A DNA stretch of 64,000 nucleotides, from the NCBI GenBank assembly GCA_010015805.1, contig ML978125.1:62001-126000 (forward strand), written 5' to 3'. Below the pieces are notes generated by a model that saw only the letters and a list, made by a program, of their open reading frames with translations, searched no databases and was not told the DNA's origin. Both the position numbers and the translations under genes were made by a program. This stretch comes from Rhizodiscina lignyota. Its lineage: Eukaryota > Ascomycota > Dothideomycetes > Aulographales > Rhizodiscinaceae. Shown in pieces: positions 21,617 through 30,996 of this stretch (the first letter of the stretch is position 1; each line of letters begins with the position of its first letter).

Positions 21617-23947
21617 ATGACGCATGATCGCATAAGTGCTAATTGTTCTTCAGCAAATGTTGCCCCCCTTTGTGAGGCCCCGGCCGTAGTTACCCGGCTT
21701 GCCCAGGTGCCGTCTCAGGAGGCACCACCAGATCCGCGAACTGGTATTGCCGCCCTCATACAACTAGATGCGACTCTTGTTGCGGTGGACCTCGAAGTGT
21801 GGGATGACAACCGGACTCCGCATCTAACCCACGTCCTCGAAGTCGGTTGTGTGGTATTACGCACTAAACTGATCCGGAAGGCGCCTAACGAGCGGGTCTC
21901 CAAGCTCATGGGCGAGTCCGACCGGCATCATTTCATCATAGCGGAGAATATAAATGACAAGCAAATACACGTTCCGCGAGCCATTTATGACTTTCAGCAC
22001 GGCAGATCCGAGACCTTGCCGGAGGCCGAAGTGGCCGCTAAACTTCGTCAAATCCTCTTACCAGACCGTGGACCAGTTATCCTCGTTACTCACGGTGGTA
22101 CAAACGATATCGGGTGGCTTCGAGATATGGATGTCGTCCTTCCAGCAGACATGCCCAGGCTAGACACACAAGACTTCGGAGGTAGAATCAGCTTGGAGAA
22201 CTTGTGCGAACGGCTCCAGATACCACTAGACTTTCCATACAACGCGGGCAACGATGCTTATGCAACGTTGGGAGCACTACTGGTCATGGCTGGCCGAACC
22301 GATCGCCCTTCAAGATCCATTAACGAGAAGGTCTCCTCGATGCTGCCACTCCTCAACGCGACAGCACCTCCGCCATCAGGCTCGGTTGCTAATGTGACCT
22401 CTGGCAAGGGCATGGAAAAAGCGACAGCACCTCCTCCGCCAACAGACTTGGTTGCCAACGTAACCTCTGGCAAGGGCAAGAAAAAAGCGATAGCAGGCCC
22501 CCCTGATCAGCGAAGCTCTTTCCAAGACCAATATTTGAGAGCCAGTATGGGCACGGATCCCTACTCAGCCGAGTTACTTTCCCTCCGGAGCAAACACATG
22601 TTTTTGGCCCACGCAGAGGAGACCTTTTGCCTCTTTCCTGACGGACTCATCAACATCACCAGCGTGCCAGTGTTCTGGAGAAAGGGTTTCGACAAACAGA
22701 ACGCTCCGCGGCTCTTTCCGTTGGATACGAAGGACGTCAGAGAACCACGACGGATCAGAGTGATTGGAGATACGACCCCGAATTGGAACGAACGACCAAT
22801 TGGAAGGGCATTCGCCGTCTTCGAAGCCCTCGATAAAGTCAGGGAGGGCGTAGAAATTCTAGACTTCGAGAACTTTATGGGAGCCTCCACCTATTGGATC
22901 CAATACTTTCCATGGAAGTCGGTGTTCCCCAAGCTATCCAAACTTGGGTTCTACCAGTGTCCGAGATTGGGCTTCGATATGTTCTTTGATGAAGATGTAG
23001 TTCAACGCGTCCTTGGCCTCAAGGAGGAAGGTGTTGAAGTCGATTACGACTTCCACGACTTTGCGTGCCTTGGCCAATGGACTGCAGAGCAGTCTCAAGC
23101 GCGTGTTCTCTTCGGAGTCCTTGCGAAGCATACACCACAGATCACTCAAGTACCTTGGCTACTGCAGGAAGACACGGTCTTCACTCGACACCTACAATCC
23201 ATAATGGAAGGTCAAGCTCCTCCTCTTTGCCACGCATATCCTAGGGAGACGCAGAGCAGTTTGACCGGCCAGCACATACTCTCATGGCTCCGTGATCGGA
23301 CGACGGCCGCAGACTCAAAGAACGCCGAGAATTTCAAAGTTAGCGACTTCGAGTTCGCCCAGACGCTTAGAGAAATTGGCCCATTGACGCAGAAAACGCT
23401 CCTCCAGTATGAAAAAAAAATCTTCTACTGCAATGACAAAGGGCACAAAGCCGCAATGATTGGCTTTGGTTTCTCGAAGACCAGGTTGAGGAGTAGGAAG
23501 AATGTAGAAGATTCAAAGCTCTTCGAGGATCCCAGCGAGTTCCACAGCCTGGATGACAATATGGTCTGCGCGGGTTGCGACCGTTGGCAGAGCTGCGCTG
23601 ACGCTCTTCTGGGGAACCACAGGGGCGTATGGGTTCAGAAGGCCGCGATCGTTGACGACGCCCTGAGGGAACTGGCCGACACACAGCGTCAATCGGAGTC
23701 TTCACCGGAACAACGCGTCGCCGAGCTGATCGAAATTTGCACCACGAAAGATAGTGATCTTGAGAAATTCAAGAGGCTAAAGCAGGGGCATTCCCCAGTC
23801 GAGAAGGCCAATGGCGCCCGGTACGGGCTAATCGATGCGCTGGCGATCCCGTCCGAGTCGAAAGAGGTCTGGTTGAGTAGTAAGGAATTCCATGAAGGCG
23901 CTGAGATGGAGTTGCCATCCAACTATCGCTTCATTGAAAGGAAGTAG
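21617..23947 (+). CDS. Large protein with DEDD/Gfd2-like exonuclease N-terminus
   Basis: Open frame of 776 aa. Residues about 50-230 read as an RNase H-fold 3'-5' exonuclease of the Gfd2/YDR514C kind: VAVDLEVWDD (Exo I Asp and Glu), THGGTNDIGWL (Exo II Asp), NAGNDAYATL (Exo III Asp). Where DEDDh members carry a histidine just before NAGND this protein has tyrosine, so activity is doubtful. Residues 250-300 hold two copies of a VANVTSGKG-containing linker. The remaining 470 residues, with CxxC near 640 and a charged C-terminus, match nothing I know. The ATG at 21617 is probably not the true start: an intron at 21605-21653 (GTACGT, branch GCTAAT, CTTCAG) would join an upstream exon in frame and remove this ATG. 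Confidence 0.7.
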   Translation: MTHDRISANCSSANVAPLCEAPAVVTRLAQVPSQEAPPDPRTGIAALIQLDATLVAVDLEVWDDNRTPHLTHVLEVGCVVLRTKLIRKAPNERVSKLMGESDRHHFIIAENINDKQIHVPRAIYDFQHGRSETLPEAEVAAKLRQILLPDRGPVILVTHGGTNDIGWLRDMDVVLPADMPRLDTQDFGGRISLENLCERLQIPLDFPYNAGNDAYATLGALLVMAGRTDRPSRSINEKVSSMLPLLNATAPPPSGSVANVTSGKGMEKATAPPPPTDLVANVTSGKGKKKAIAGPPDQRSSFQDQYLRASMGTDPYSAELLSLRSKHMFLAHAEETFCLFPDGLINITSVPVFWRKGFDKQNAPRLFPLDTKDVREPRRIRVIGDTTPNWNERPIGRAFAVFEALDKVREGVEILDFENFMGASTYWIQYFPWKSVFPKLSKLGFYQCPRLGFDMFFDEDVVQRVLGLKEEGVEVDYDFHDFACLGQWTAEQSQARVLFGVLAKHTPQITQVPWLLQEDTVFTRHLQSIMEGQAPPLCHAYPRETQSSLTGQHILSWLRDRTTAADSKNAENFKVSDFEFAQTLREIGPLTQKTLLQYEKKIFYCNDKGHKAAMIGFGFSKTRLRSRKNVEDSKLFEDPSEFHSLDDNMVCAGCDRWQSCADALLGNHRGVWVQKAAIVDDALRELADTQRQSESSPEQRVAELIEICTTKDSDLEKFKRLKQGHSPVEKANGARYGLIDALAIPSESKEVWLSSKEFHEGAEMELPSNYRFIERK

Positions 23948-24765
23948 AGAGCGGAGGTGGATGGGTTTACGGCGTGGCGGGCCTTTCCTTTCCTCCCCAA
24001 ATTTGCTGTCATTACAAATCCCCCCTCCCCGAAATTGCTTTCATCCCCCCAAAATTGCCACTTTTCCTTTACTTTACGAATGCGAGTAGTTAGCTCTAGC
24101 CATGCCCTCAAGGCAACCTCAATAGAACTTGCTACAGAAAATCTGCTTGCTTTAATCGCTAGAAGATATGAATTTGTGACATGAGCACGACAGGGTTTTT
24201 TGGGGACACGCGCATTCAGAGTTTATCCATAGAACTAGGCCCAGTTTGGCCAGCCCAAAGATCGTAGCTTTTGGGCTTCCTCGTTGTATCCTAAAGACGA
24301 CCGCTAGCCCTCTACGGCAAGGAGTAGATACCTCTCCATAAGGTCAATCTAGTTAATCTAACTGAGGCGTTGTTTGTAAAGGGGGAGAAAAGTACCTTCG
24401 TAGATCTATTTGGTAGTAGTAAACCCGTGCACCGATAGTCGAAGCCACGGCGTTCTTAGCGTACAACGACGAAGCCCAAAAGTTTCGGGATGCGATTTTA
24501 CGATTACCTTTTAAAAAGCTGAATCCTAATATCGCATCTAAAGCTCCTCACTAAACTATTCTAAGTAGGTAGCTAGCTAAGTAGAGTAGGCTTAGGCTGA
24601 CTTCGATATAGAAGTAATATTTAGCTTTAAATACTAAAAATATAGTATAAAGAATAGAATAAAGTATACTCTCAACAATACTAACAAAGCTGTAGCGGTG
24701 CATATAAAGCGATATTTCGGCCAGTTAAACTGGCCCCATAAGTCGAGTTCTCTTTTATACGTGAC
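23948..24765. other. AT-rich decayed DNA
   Basis: No gene. Composition turns strongly A/T-rich with many TA-rich words from about 24490 to 24680, as in repeat-induced-point-mutated DNA. It contains a 17-bp near-perfect palindrome at 24719-24735 (GGCCAGTT-A-AACTGGCC) and the inverted repeat listed next. Confidence 0.5.
24268..24482. repeat. Short inverted repeat, possible miniature element
   Basis: CTTTTGGGCTTCCTCGTTGT at 24268-24287 returns in inverted form at 24463-24482 with one mismatch. The 215-bp unit has no coding capacity. It could be a small foldback or MITE-like remnant; no target duplication is evident. Confidence 0.45.
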
Positions 24766-26400
24766 CGAGGTGCATGTGTTAGAATCTCCGATTAGGTAGT
24801 TTACACTACAACACTTCTATACTCTATATCAGTGTCGGTACCATGACAGAATGTTAGCCTCGAGCTTCAATTCTCTGGCCGAAACATATCAGAGAATATA
24901 AAAGCGATCTACAGCACTAGCGTTAAAGCCTCGCTCGTTAATCCGAGCCTCTCTCGTAATTCACGCCGCTTCCGCACCCAAACTTACATCTCAACTGGCT
25001 CAATTTCGGTATCGCGTGCGGTACACCGCTATTTCGAGCTTGACGCGCCTCTTCCGAGATCGCTGCAACTTCACGGGTCATCTGGGACCGTGGAAGCCCT
25101 CCGGGGTTCCTCTTCGACGACCGCTTCGTCAAGCCAAACTCTCCTTCCCAACAACTGTCCTTGAGTCGCATAGGTCAGACGGACAGCTCTTACATTGTGT
25201 GGTTGTTCAAGCAACCGACAACTCTAGCTCAAAAACTCAAGGATACTTGGTTACGTTGGAGCATCACGCCTGTCTGGCGAGAGAAGTTGCCAACCAGCCT
25301 GCTAGGCGATACCACTGCCTTCGGTCTCAATCTTTTGGAATTTAAAAGTCAGGGACATCCTGCCACCTCCTGTCTGGCTCTCTGACACCTCTCTCGCTCC
25401 CTTTGCCTTTCAACAGCAGCGAATCTTAGAAGGCTTCCTCTAGTTCCTCTCCTCCCAATGCCATCATCGTCCCTCTGGCCACCTGACCGTCTCTCTAGTC
25501 GTTCATCCGTCCGTCGAAGCCGCCCTCAGAGAGTAGCTGGGTGCTACATGTCGTTGTCGACCCAACATCCAACTTAGTTATCAACTACACGCGTACGAGC
25601 TTGACAAGCGAACCCTCCTCTGTTCTCTATGCTAAAGCACGACCCAAACGCCCTCGAAATCTAGCGTAGACACCTTTGTCGCTGCGGTCGACCGAATCTA
25701 CTCTACGGGCTGCCTTAAACCTCTCTCCTTCCTCCCCTGCATCGTCCGTTGCGTCGTCCGGCAATCTAAATAAGCGATCTTCGATTCGCCAGCAGCAGAG
25801 ACAGACCAGCGCGTCGGCTCAGTCTGGTCAGTCCGCATCACGATCCGAGCCCAGAGCGATCACAGGCCAGACAGACACTTCGTTCAACTCTGGCGGTTCC
25901 TCCAGTACATCCGTCGACTGCCATATTCGTCACGATCCAAATAACTCAAACGCCGACATGGCCAGTCCGTCTACAGACGCCCAGCAGCAGGCTATCGTGG
26001 ACATGATGCTCGGAGTTTTCACCGAACAACTCCCGGCTGCGCAACGCCAACTGGGCCCACAGGGCGCTCCCGGCCAACATGACAACAGGGAGATACTGAT
26101 CCAGCAGGAGATGTTGACTCCCAGGGCGAACCGGTCCACAAGGGCCAGTCAGTCCACAAAGCGCACAAGGCCTAGCCGGCACAGCTAGCGCTGGCGGGAA
26201 TGGCGGACAACCATTCAACGTTCGCGATATTGGCTACAAGTCGTTCACTCTGGCCAAAACACATACATTCGCAATTTCTGGATCTTCACCGAGCGACTCC
26301 GCGACGCCGCTACCCTCTTTAGCAAAGAAACAGTGAAGCTCAAGATTCCGTCAATGCTCCGCTCCCTTTTCGTAAGATACCAGATTTACCGGAGTTCGCA
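24766..26400 (+). mobile_element. Ty3/Gypsy-type LTR retrotransposon fossil (leader and gag part)
   Basis: Old, broken and truncated element. A probable LTR or leader region with TATAAA at 24897-24902 is followed by a Ser/Gln-rich gag-like frame at 25676-26188. Shortly downstream comes a segment resembling the conserved Gypsy gag block (dialect FNVRDIGY, then a FTERLRD-like helix). No protease, reverse transcriptase or integrase is present and no second LTR was found, so only the 5' part survives. The AT-rich flank suggests considerable age. Confidence 0.55.
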
Positions 26401-26446
26401 TGCTAGCTACATATACCACCAAAAAGGTAACAATGTCTGAACATCT

Positions 26447-26706
26447 AATACCGTAGAAATCGGATGACCAGGCACTGCGCTAAAACCGCCGTAGCGCACA
26501 CGATGTCAGCGCTTATTTCAATTTAGTTAGTAGTTATATAATAATCTAACTACTGTTAGCTTAGAAAGGGGTAGTAAGGATAGAAAAGTCGAGAGGCTAA
26601 GCTGTGCTAAGCATATGAATACTAACTAAATTTGTATGAGCGCTTACATCCTGAGGGCTACAGCGCTCTCTAGCGCAGTGCCTGGTCATCCGATTTCTAC
26701 GGTATT
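26447..26706. mobile_element. Foldback/MITE-like element A
   Basis: Perfect 36-bp terminal inverted repeats (26447-26482 and 26671-26706). Inner sequence is also partly self-complementary: GATGTCAGCGCTTA and TTTAGTTAGTA words return inverted near 26615-26650, so most of the 260 bp could fold into one hairpin. No ORF. Ends read TA-CCGTAG and CTACGG-TA, which fits a TA target as used by Tc1/mariner-type transposases; that assignment is inference. Each arm carries the cassette GATGACCAGGC between an outer ATACCGTAGAAATCG and an inner ACTGCGCTA. Confidence 0.85.
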
Positions 26707-26722
26707 CAGACGTTAGAATGCG

Positions 26723-26858
26723 TATACCGTAGAAATCGCCTCAACGCATACTGCGCTAGTGAGTGCACGTCCGTCCTTCGACCAATAGATCTACGTTACC
26801 TTGTAGAGTTAGCGCCCGTCTCTAGCGCAGTATGCGTTGAGGCGATTCCTACGGTATA
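26723..26858. mobile_element. Foldback/MITE-like element B
   Basis: Starts 17 bp after element A. Inverted repeats at 26724-26758 and 26823-26857 (35 bp, one mismatch) flank a 64-bp loop. Outer 15 bp and inner 9 bp equal those of element A, but the 11 bp between them are CCTCAACGCAT on both arms instead of GATGACCAGGC. Ends again read TA-CCGTAG and CTACGG-TA. No coding capacity. Clearly the same family as A. Confidence 0.85.
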
Positions 26859-27352
26859 TATATACGACCCTAACATCGACTGTTAAAGAGTGATAGGCAA
26901 CAGGCTTCAGCTGAAGTCGAGATTGTCGCGCGGCATCAATGTCACTTTGCTGTTGTATCATTCACAACTAGGCAGCAGTACGTTGTTGGCCTTTCGAACA
27001 TCACCTCTACAAGCGAAATTGAATAAACTCGTGTGCAAGGTCGAGGCTGCTCCCCGATCATATCTCAATGAACTTTGGCACCCTTGATCAGCAGCGAGTG
27101 CAAGAGCTACAACGAAATCGTATCCCGGCTTATTGATGCTGCGCGATTTCATTGAGCAAGATTCCAACAAGATGTAATTCGACTTTCAGAGACAGTCTCA
27201 CTTGCCTTGAAGAGCGACACTAATATTTCGCTAGAAGTTATACTCTCGTCGGGCTCAGCTCTATCTGATGCTCGAAGCGATATAGAGGCGGGATATGGTG
27301 AACAGGTCTCGATCTGTAGATTCGGTCGAGATAAAATGATCTATAATGGGTA
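26859..27352. other. Spacer, no gene recognised
   Basis: Lies between foldback element B and the TMEM234-like gene. Short frames only, none with motifs. Confidence 0.4.
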
Positions 27353-27883
27353 TCATGAGGTCTTCGAGTGCACACACAACGCAATGCCCCCTAAAACAAG
27401 CGCTATGCCTATCCACGTATCTGCCCAGTATTAGCATTATAACCGCCAAACGCCAGGAATCTATAACGTACCTCGCGCAATGACCTTCCCCTCAGCCCAC
27501 CACTCTCCCAAAACGGTGAACAGAAACGCCAGCGAATTCGTAATCGGCACCGTGAGACTCAGCTCCGCTTTCCCGACCAAGAGGAAGAACCACACGCTGC
27601 CCGTCAGATTGATCACCAGCGGTATCAAGTAACCCGGTCTCTTGAGCAGTCCCACGACGCCTCTATAAATAGCGACAGTCTTTCTCTTCAGCCAGCTCCC
27701 TTCGATGGGTTGCTCGGATGGCAGTCCACTCGCGGTCGCTGCCTTTCTCTGTTGCTCTTCTTTTATAGAGGCGAGGCGCATGAACGGTGTTGTGAGGCCC
27801 CAAGCCATGCCGACGAGGAGGAAGCCGAGGATGTAGCGGATTGCGGAGGGGTGGGGATCGGAGGATGGGGCATCGGCTACCAT
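27353..27883 (-). CDS. TMEM234-like small membrane protein
   Basis: Two exons (27883-27472, 27420-27353; intron GTACGT to GGGCAG with branch TGCTAAT) give 159 aa. Four hydrophobic segments: YILGFLLVGMAWGLTTPFM at the N-terminus, LIPLVINLTGSVWFFLLVG, ITNSLAFLFTVLGEWWAEG and WIGIALVLGGIALCV at the C-terminus. The G-W-G-x-T/T-P-F start and the LxVPITNSLAF segment match the TMEM234 family, a half-size relative of EamA-type drug/metabolite transporters found across fungi and animals. Molecular function is not established. Length is normal for the family. It is a conserved housekeeping-like gene inside accessory DNA. Confidence 0.85.
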
Positions 27884-28342
27884 TGTGGCTTGTGGTGAGA
27901 GGTAGATGGTTAAGATGGACGAAAGGGGGTTTGAGTCGCTGGCAAAAGGAATGCGCTCGAAAGGGACGGGAGACGGCGCAATTGATGCTGAGGGAGAAAT
28001 ATTAAGAAGAAGAGGTGTGGATAGAAGGCGTGAGACAGGTTACTTGTGAGGTGAAGATGTGATGAGGCTTGGAGAGCTGCGAGGTTGGAGGTTGGAGGTT
28101 GGATGTCGGAGTTTAGCGGCGATTGGATAGGCAGATGGAGGACTGGATCTCGCTATCGCAGGTGGCTGATGCACCCGTCATCGGGTACACACGTACCCAA
28201 GTCCAGATGAGCGCCACCCAGACTCCGGATGATTGACACCCACAGTTTGGGTATTCAACGAGGAGGGTGCACACGTGGGACAATAATGAAGTATTATGAC
28301 AGAATGCTACGTTCAATATCATTGAGTTTGTGCTTATTCTTT
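27884..28342. other. Upstream region of TMEM234-like gene
   Basis: G/A-rich on the plus strand, meaning a pyrimidine-rich leader for the minus-strand gene. Contains three tandem GAGGTTG words at 28081-28103. No gene. Confidence 0.45.
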
Positions 28343-29284
28343 CTATGAATACAGCCTCGAAAAGCCTCCTTTAGGAGGTTGTAGCCAATTCTTCCCATCA
28401 TACTCATTCTCGCCTTCTATCATGTGGAACGTATAGATGAACCTACTCTTGCCGCTTGTATTCTTCTCGCTCTTGTGCAGTATATTGCCATGAATGAGCA
28501 CGAGCGTGCCGGCTTTGACCTCTCCAATTGTGTATTCTTCATCCTTGTCCTCGACGTTGGAGTCAAGACCGACAGGAAACTGCGCACCACTATTGTCCTC
28601 AAAGTCTGTGCCCGTGCCTTTTCTTATGAACCTACTCTTGATAGGTGCCCGCTTGTGACTTCCTCTCGCAAAGCTGAGGCATCCGTTCTCTATCGTCGCA
28701 TCCTCGAGGGCGTACCAGAAGCCAATCGCACTCGGCGGGTTGGTATATAGAAATGTACTGTCCTGGTGCGGTGGCACACGCCCTCCAATCTCTGGCTGTT
28801 TGCATATGACCATGCTCTGCAGAACTCTTGGATCCCTGAACCCCAATTTCTGCGCAATGGCAGCGTTTCTTGGAGACAGTGAGATGCGCCTGAACCCCGG
28901 ACTCAGTTCGTGCAGATAGTGCCCGATCTTGTTGATCGCCCTCTCTTTCGGCTTGATCAATTCCCCACTGGGCGAAAAGGCGTCTTCCTCGAAGAAGAAG
29001 CGCACTTTGTCTCCGCTCGTGAGAAAGTACTCATCGCCGACATGCGCGTTGCCATTGTCGCCAGTCGAAAACTTGGTCATGGGATGCGTGTCTAGGGAGA
29101 ACTCTGCGAGCATCCGATGGGTCTCGGAGAGCAGTTCTGATACTGTGGCTGGGTCGAGCGCGTCTGGAATGAGCAAATAGCCATTTTCGTCCCAGAACTT
29201 GAGCTGCTCTGACGATAAGCCGTCGCTGTCAGCTACCGGAGCGGATGTGGACGACGGTGGGGGAGAAACACGGGAGGGTGGCAT
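28343..29284 (-). CDS. Phytanoyl-CoA dioxygenase (PhyH/PHYHD1) family protein
   Basis: Single-exon 313-aa non-haem Fe(II)/2-oxoglutarate dioxygenase. The metal triad is His173 and Asp175 in PPHQDSTFLY plus a His in LVLIHGNILHKS (residue 265 or 270). Arg281 in GKSRFIYTFHM is placed to bind 2-oxoglutarate. The N-terminal LKFWDENGYLLIPDAL is the usual PhyH opening. Closest in layout to animal PHYHD1, whose physiological substrate is unknown; no C-terminal peroxisomal SKL is present (it ends RLYS), so a role in phytanic acid oxidation is not implied. Residues 1-20 are a Ser/Pro-rich extension. Length is normal. Confidence 0.92.
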   Translation of the reverse strand: MPPSRVSPPPSSTSAPVADSDGLSSEQLKFWDENGYLLIPDALDPATVSELLSETHRMLAEFSLDTHPMTKFSTGDNGNAHVGDEYFLTSGDKVRFFFEEDAFSPSGELIKPKERAINKIGHYLHELSPGFRRISLSPRNAAIAQKLGFRDPRVLQSMVICKQPEIGGRVPPHQDSTFLYTNPPSAIGFWYALEDATIENGCLSFARGSHKRAPIKSRFIRKGTGTDFEDNSGAQFPVGLDSNVEDKDEEYTIGEVKAGTLVLIHGNILHKSEKNTSGKSRFIYTFHMIEGENEYDGKNWLQPPKGGFSRLYS

Positions 29285-30996
29285 CTCTCAGCGGCTCTGG
29301 CGCCTGGAGCGGGGGATGTGGAAACGGAGTGGGAGGTTGAGGTCGTTTCAAAGTATTTGTAGGGATCGTAGGGCAGGTCGGAGATGCGCTCGCGTGAGAG
29401 AGACGAAGGTGAAACGGGGCAGAAGTTCCCTTGGCATGCCGCACACGACGGATTTGGGTGGGATAGTACCCAGTTTTAGGTTGGGTAGGCGCCTAGAATT
29501 GACTGATCCGCGGGTACCTCTTAGATCCCGCATGCAAGTTCCTCACATTATTGGCCGATTAGGCTTTCTAGTGGAGAATTTGCACAGCATTTGAATTGCC
29601 AATAAGTGTGCCATATATAAATATCATGCTAATAGGCTTAAATGGATGGAATATGTTTGGATCCGACATCAAATAGCTCTACTCTCGTCTTCCAAGTTGT
29701 ACGGTCTAACTACGGAATCCACGATCGAGTTCCACACATAGTCTATGACTAGGTGCGATAGAGTCCCCATGTAACTTGAACAGAAGCTCTAATCGCTTAA
29801 CATACCATCACTCCTATGGCTCCAGTAAGATCATTCCACTGAACTTCGAGCTTGAGATTGATAGATGCAGGAGAACCAATAGGAATAGTCATCGACAGAA
29901 GAGAAGTTCAAAATTTAGTTGCCTTGCTCTCAGTTCGCATCACGTACTTGAATAATCAAGTTCAAGAACGGGCCCTAGATCGCCCCGTAATCTGAACTTT
30001 ATGGATATGTGCAAAGCCATTTCAGACCATTTTCTTTTGATAAAGTTGGTAAGAAAGGAGGTTGGGAGTTAAAGAGGATCTCGTAGACGATAGGATAGCA
30101 TGTACGACACATTTAACGCAGATAATTACTCTTGAAAAACATGCCCTGAGATAGCTCACGACAAGAAAACGTTCGAGTACAAATTAAAGAAGCATGCGAT
30201 GGAAGTGCTTATTGTGGACGGGAGGCAGAGATTTAAAGCTGTGATTTTATCGTAAGCGACCAGGGCAGCCAGAGTGGACTTCAAGCTTTGCGGGACAAGA
30301 GAACCTTCTTGACTTCTACACATCCATCACAGAAATGCATAGTAGATCTTCGCATACGCATCGCTTTCGCATTCATTCTGTATCCAATTGCATCTACAAT
30401 CGCCTCGACCTGCCAATTGCTCGAAACGAGAGCGTGCTGAGACAGGACTCAACACATGCCACCGTGGCCGGAGCGCGCATCATTTCTTGGGAAACATCCA
30501 TTGACTTATCAGAGCCCTCTGGTACGTGCAGCTGTACGTACACAGCTCTTTCGGCTTCTCTTAAAGCAGGCTAATTTCAACATGCGCTCACTATCATGGG
30601 GCTGCTCTCAAACATTTCCGTGACAGGGGCACACGAGCAGCGCAAGGATACATGCCAATCCGCTACAACCTGCAACGTGCAATCGTCTCGCAATCACCTC
30701 CCTGTCATCAGCTCAATTGCTACAGTAGCCACTCTTTTGCTGTTCTTCTATTCTTTCTAGACCTCAGTCTTCCCTTATCCGCTGCCTGGTGCATTCGGAT
30801 GAAGGACGCTTGCATAGCCGGGAACTACATCACCTTGCGTACACCCTTTTTGTCTCCCTTCATTTCACGCTTCTATCCTTTGTAATAAGGACAATTTCTC
30901 CTTCTCGAATCCTACATTTCATCGTCCTTGCGATCGTTACTGTCGCTTGATGCCACAGTGTCGCCCCTTTGCCGGTATACGAACCTAACAGCCAGA
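29285..30996. other. 1.7 kb intergenic region
   Basis: Divergent spacer between the dioxygenase and the next P450. Frames are short and without motifs. No repeats or RNA genes recognised. The last 100 bp before 30997 are C/T-rich, a likely transcription start zone. Confidence 0.45.

Noticed and set aside
28081-28104. Three tandem GAGGTTG words
   Set aside because: Too short and too common in pyrimidine-skewed fungal leaders to call a regulatory repeat.
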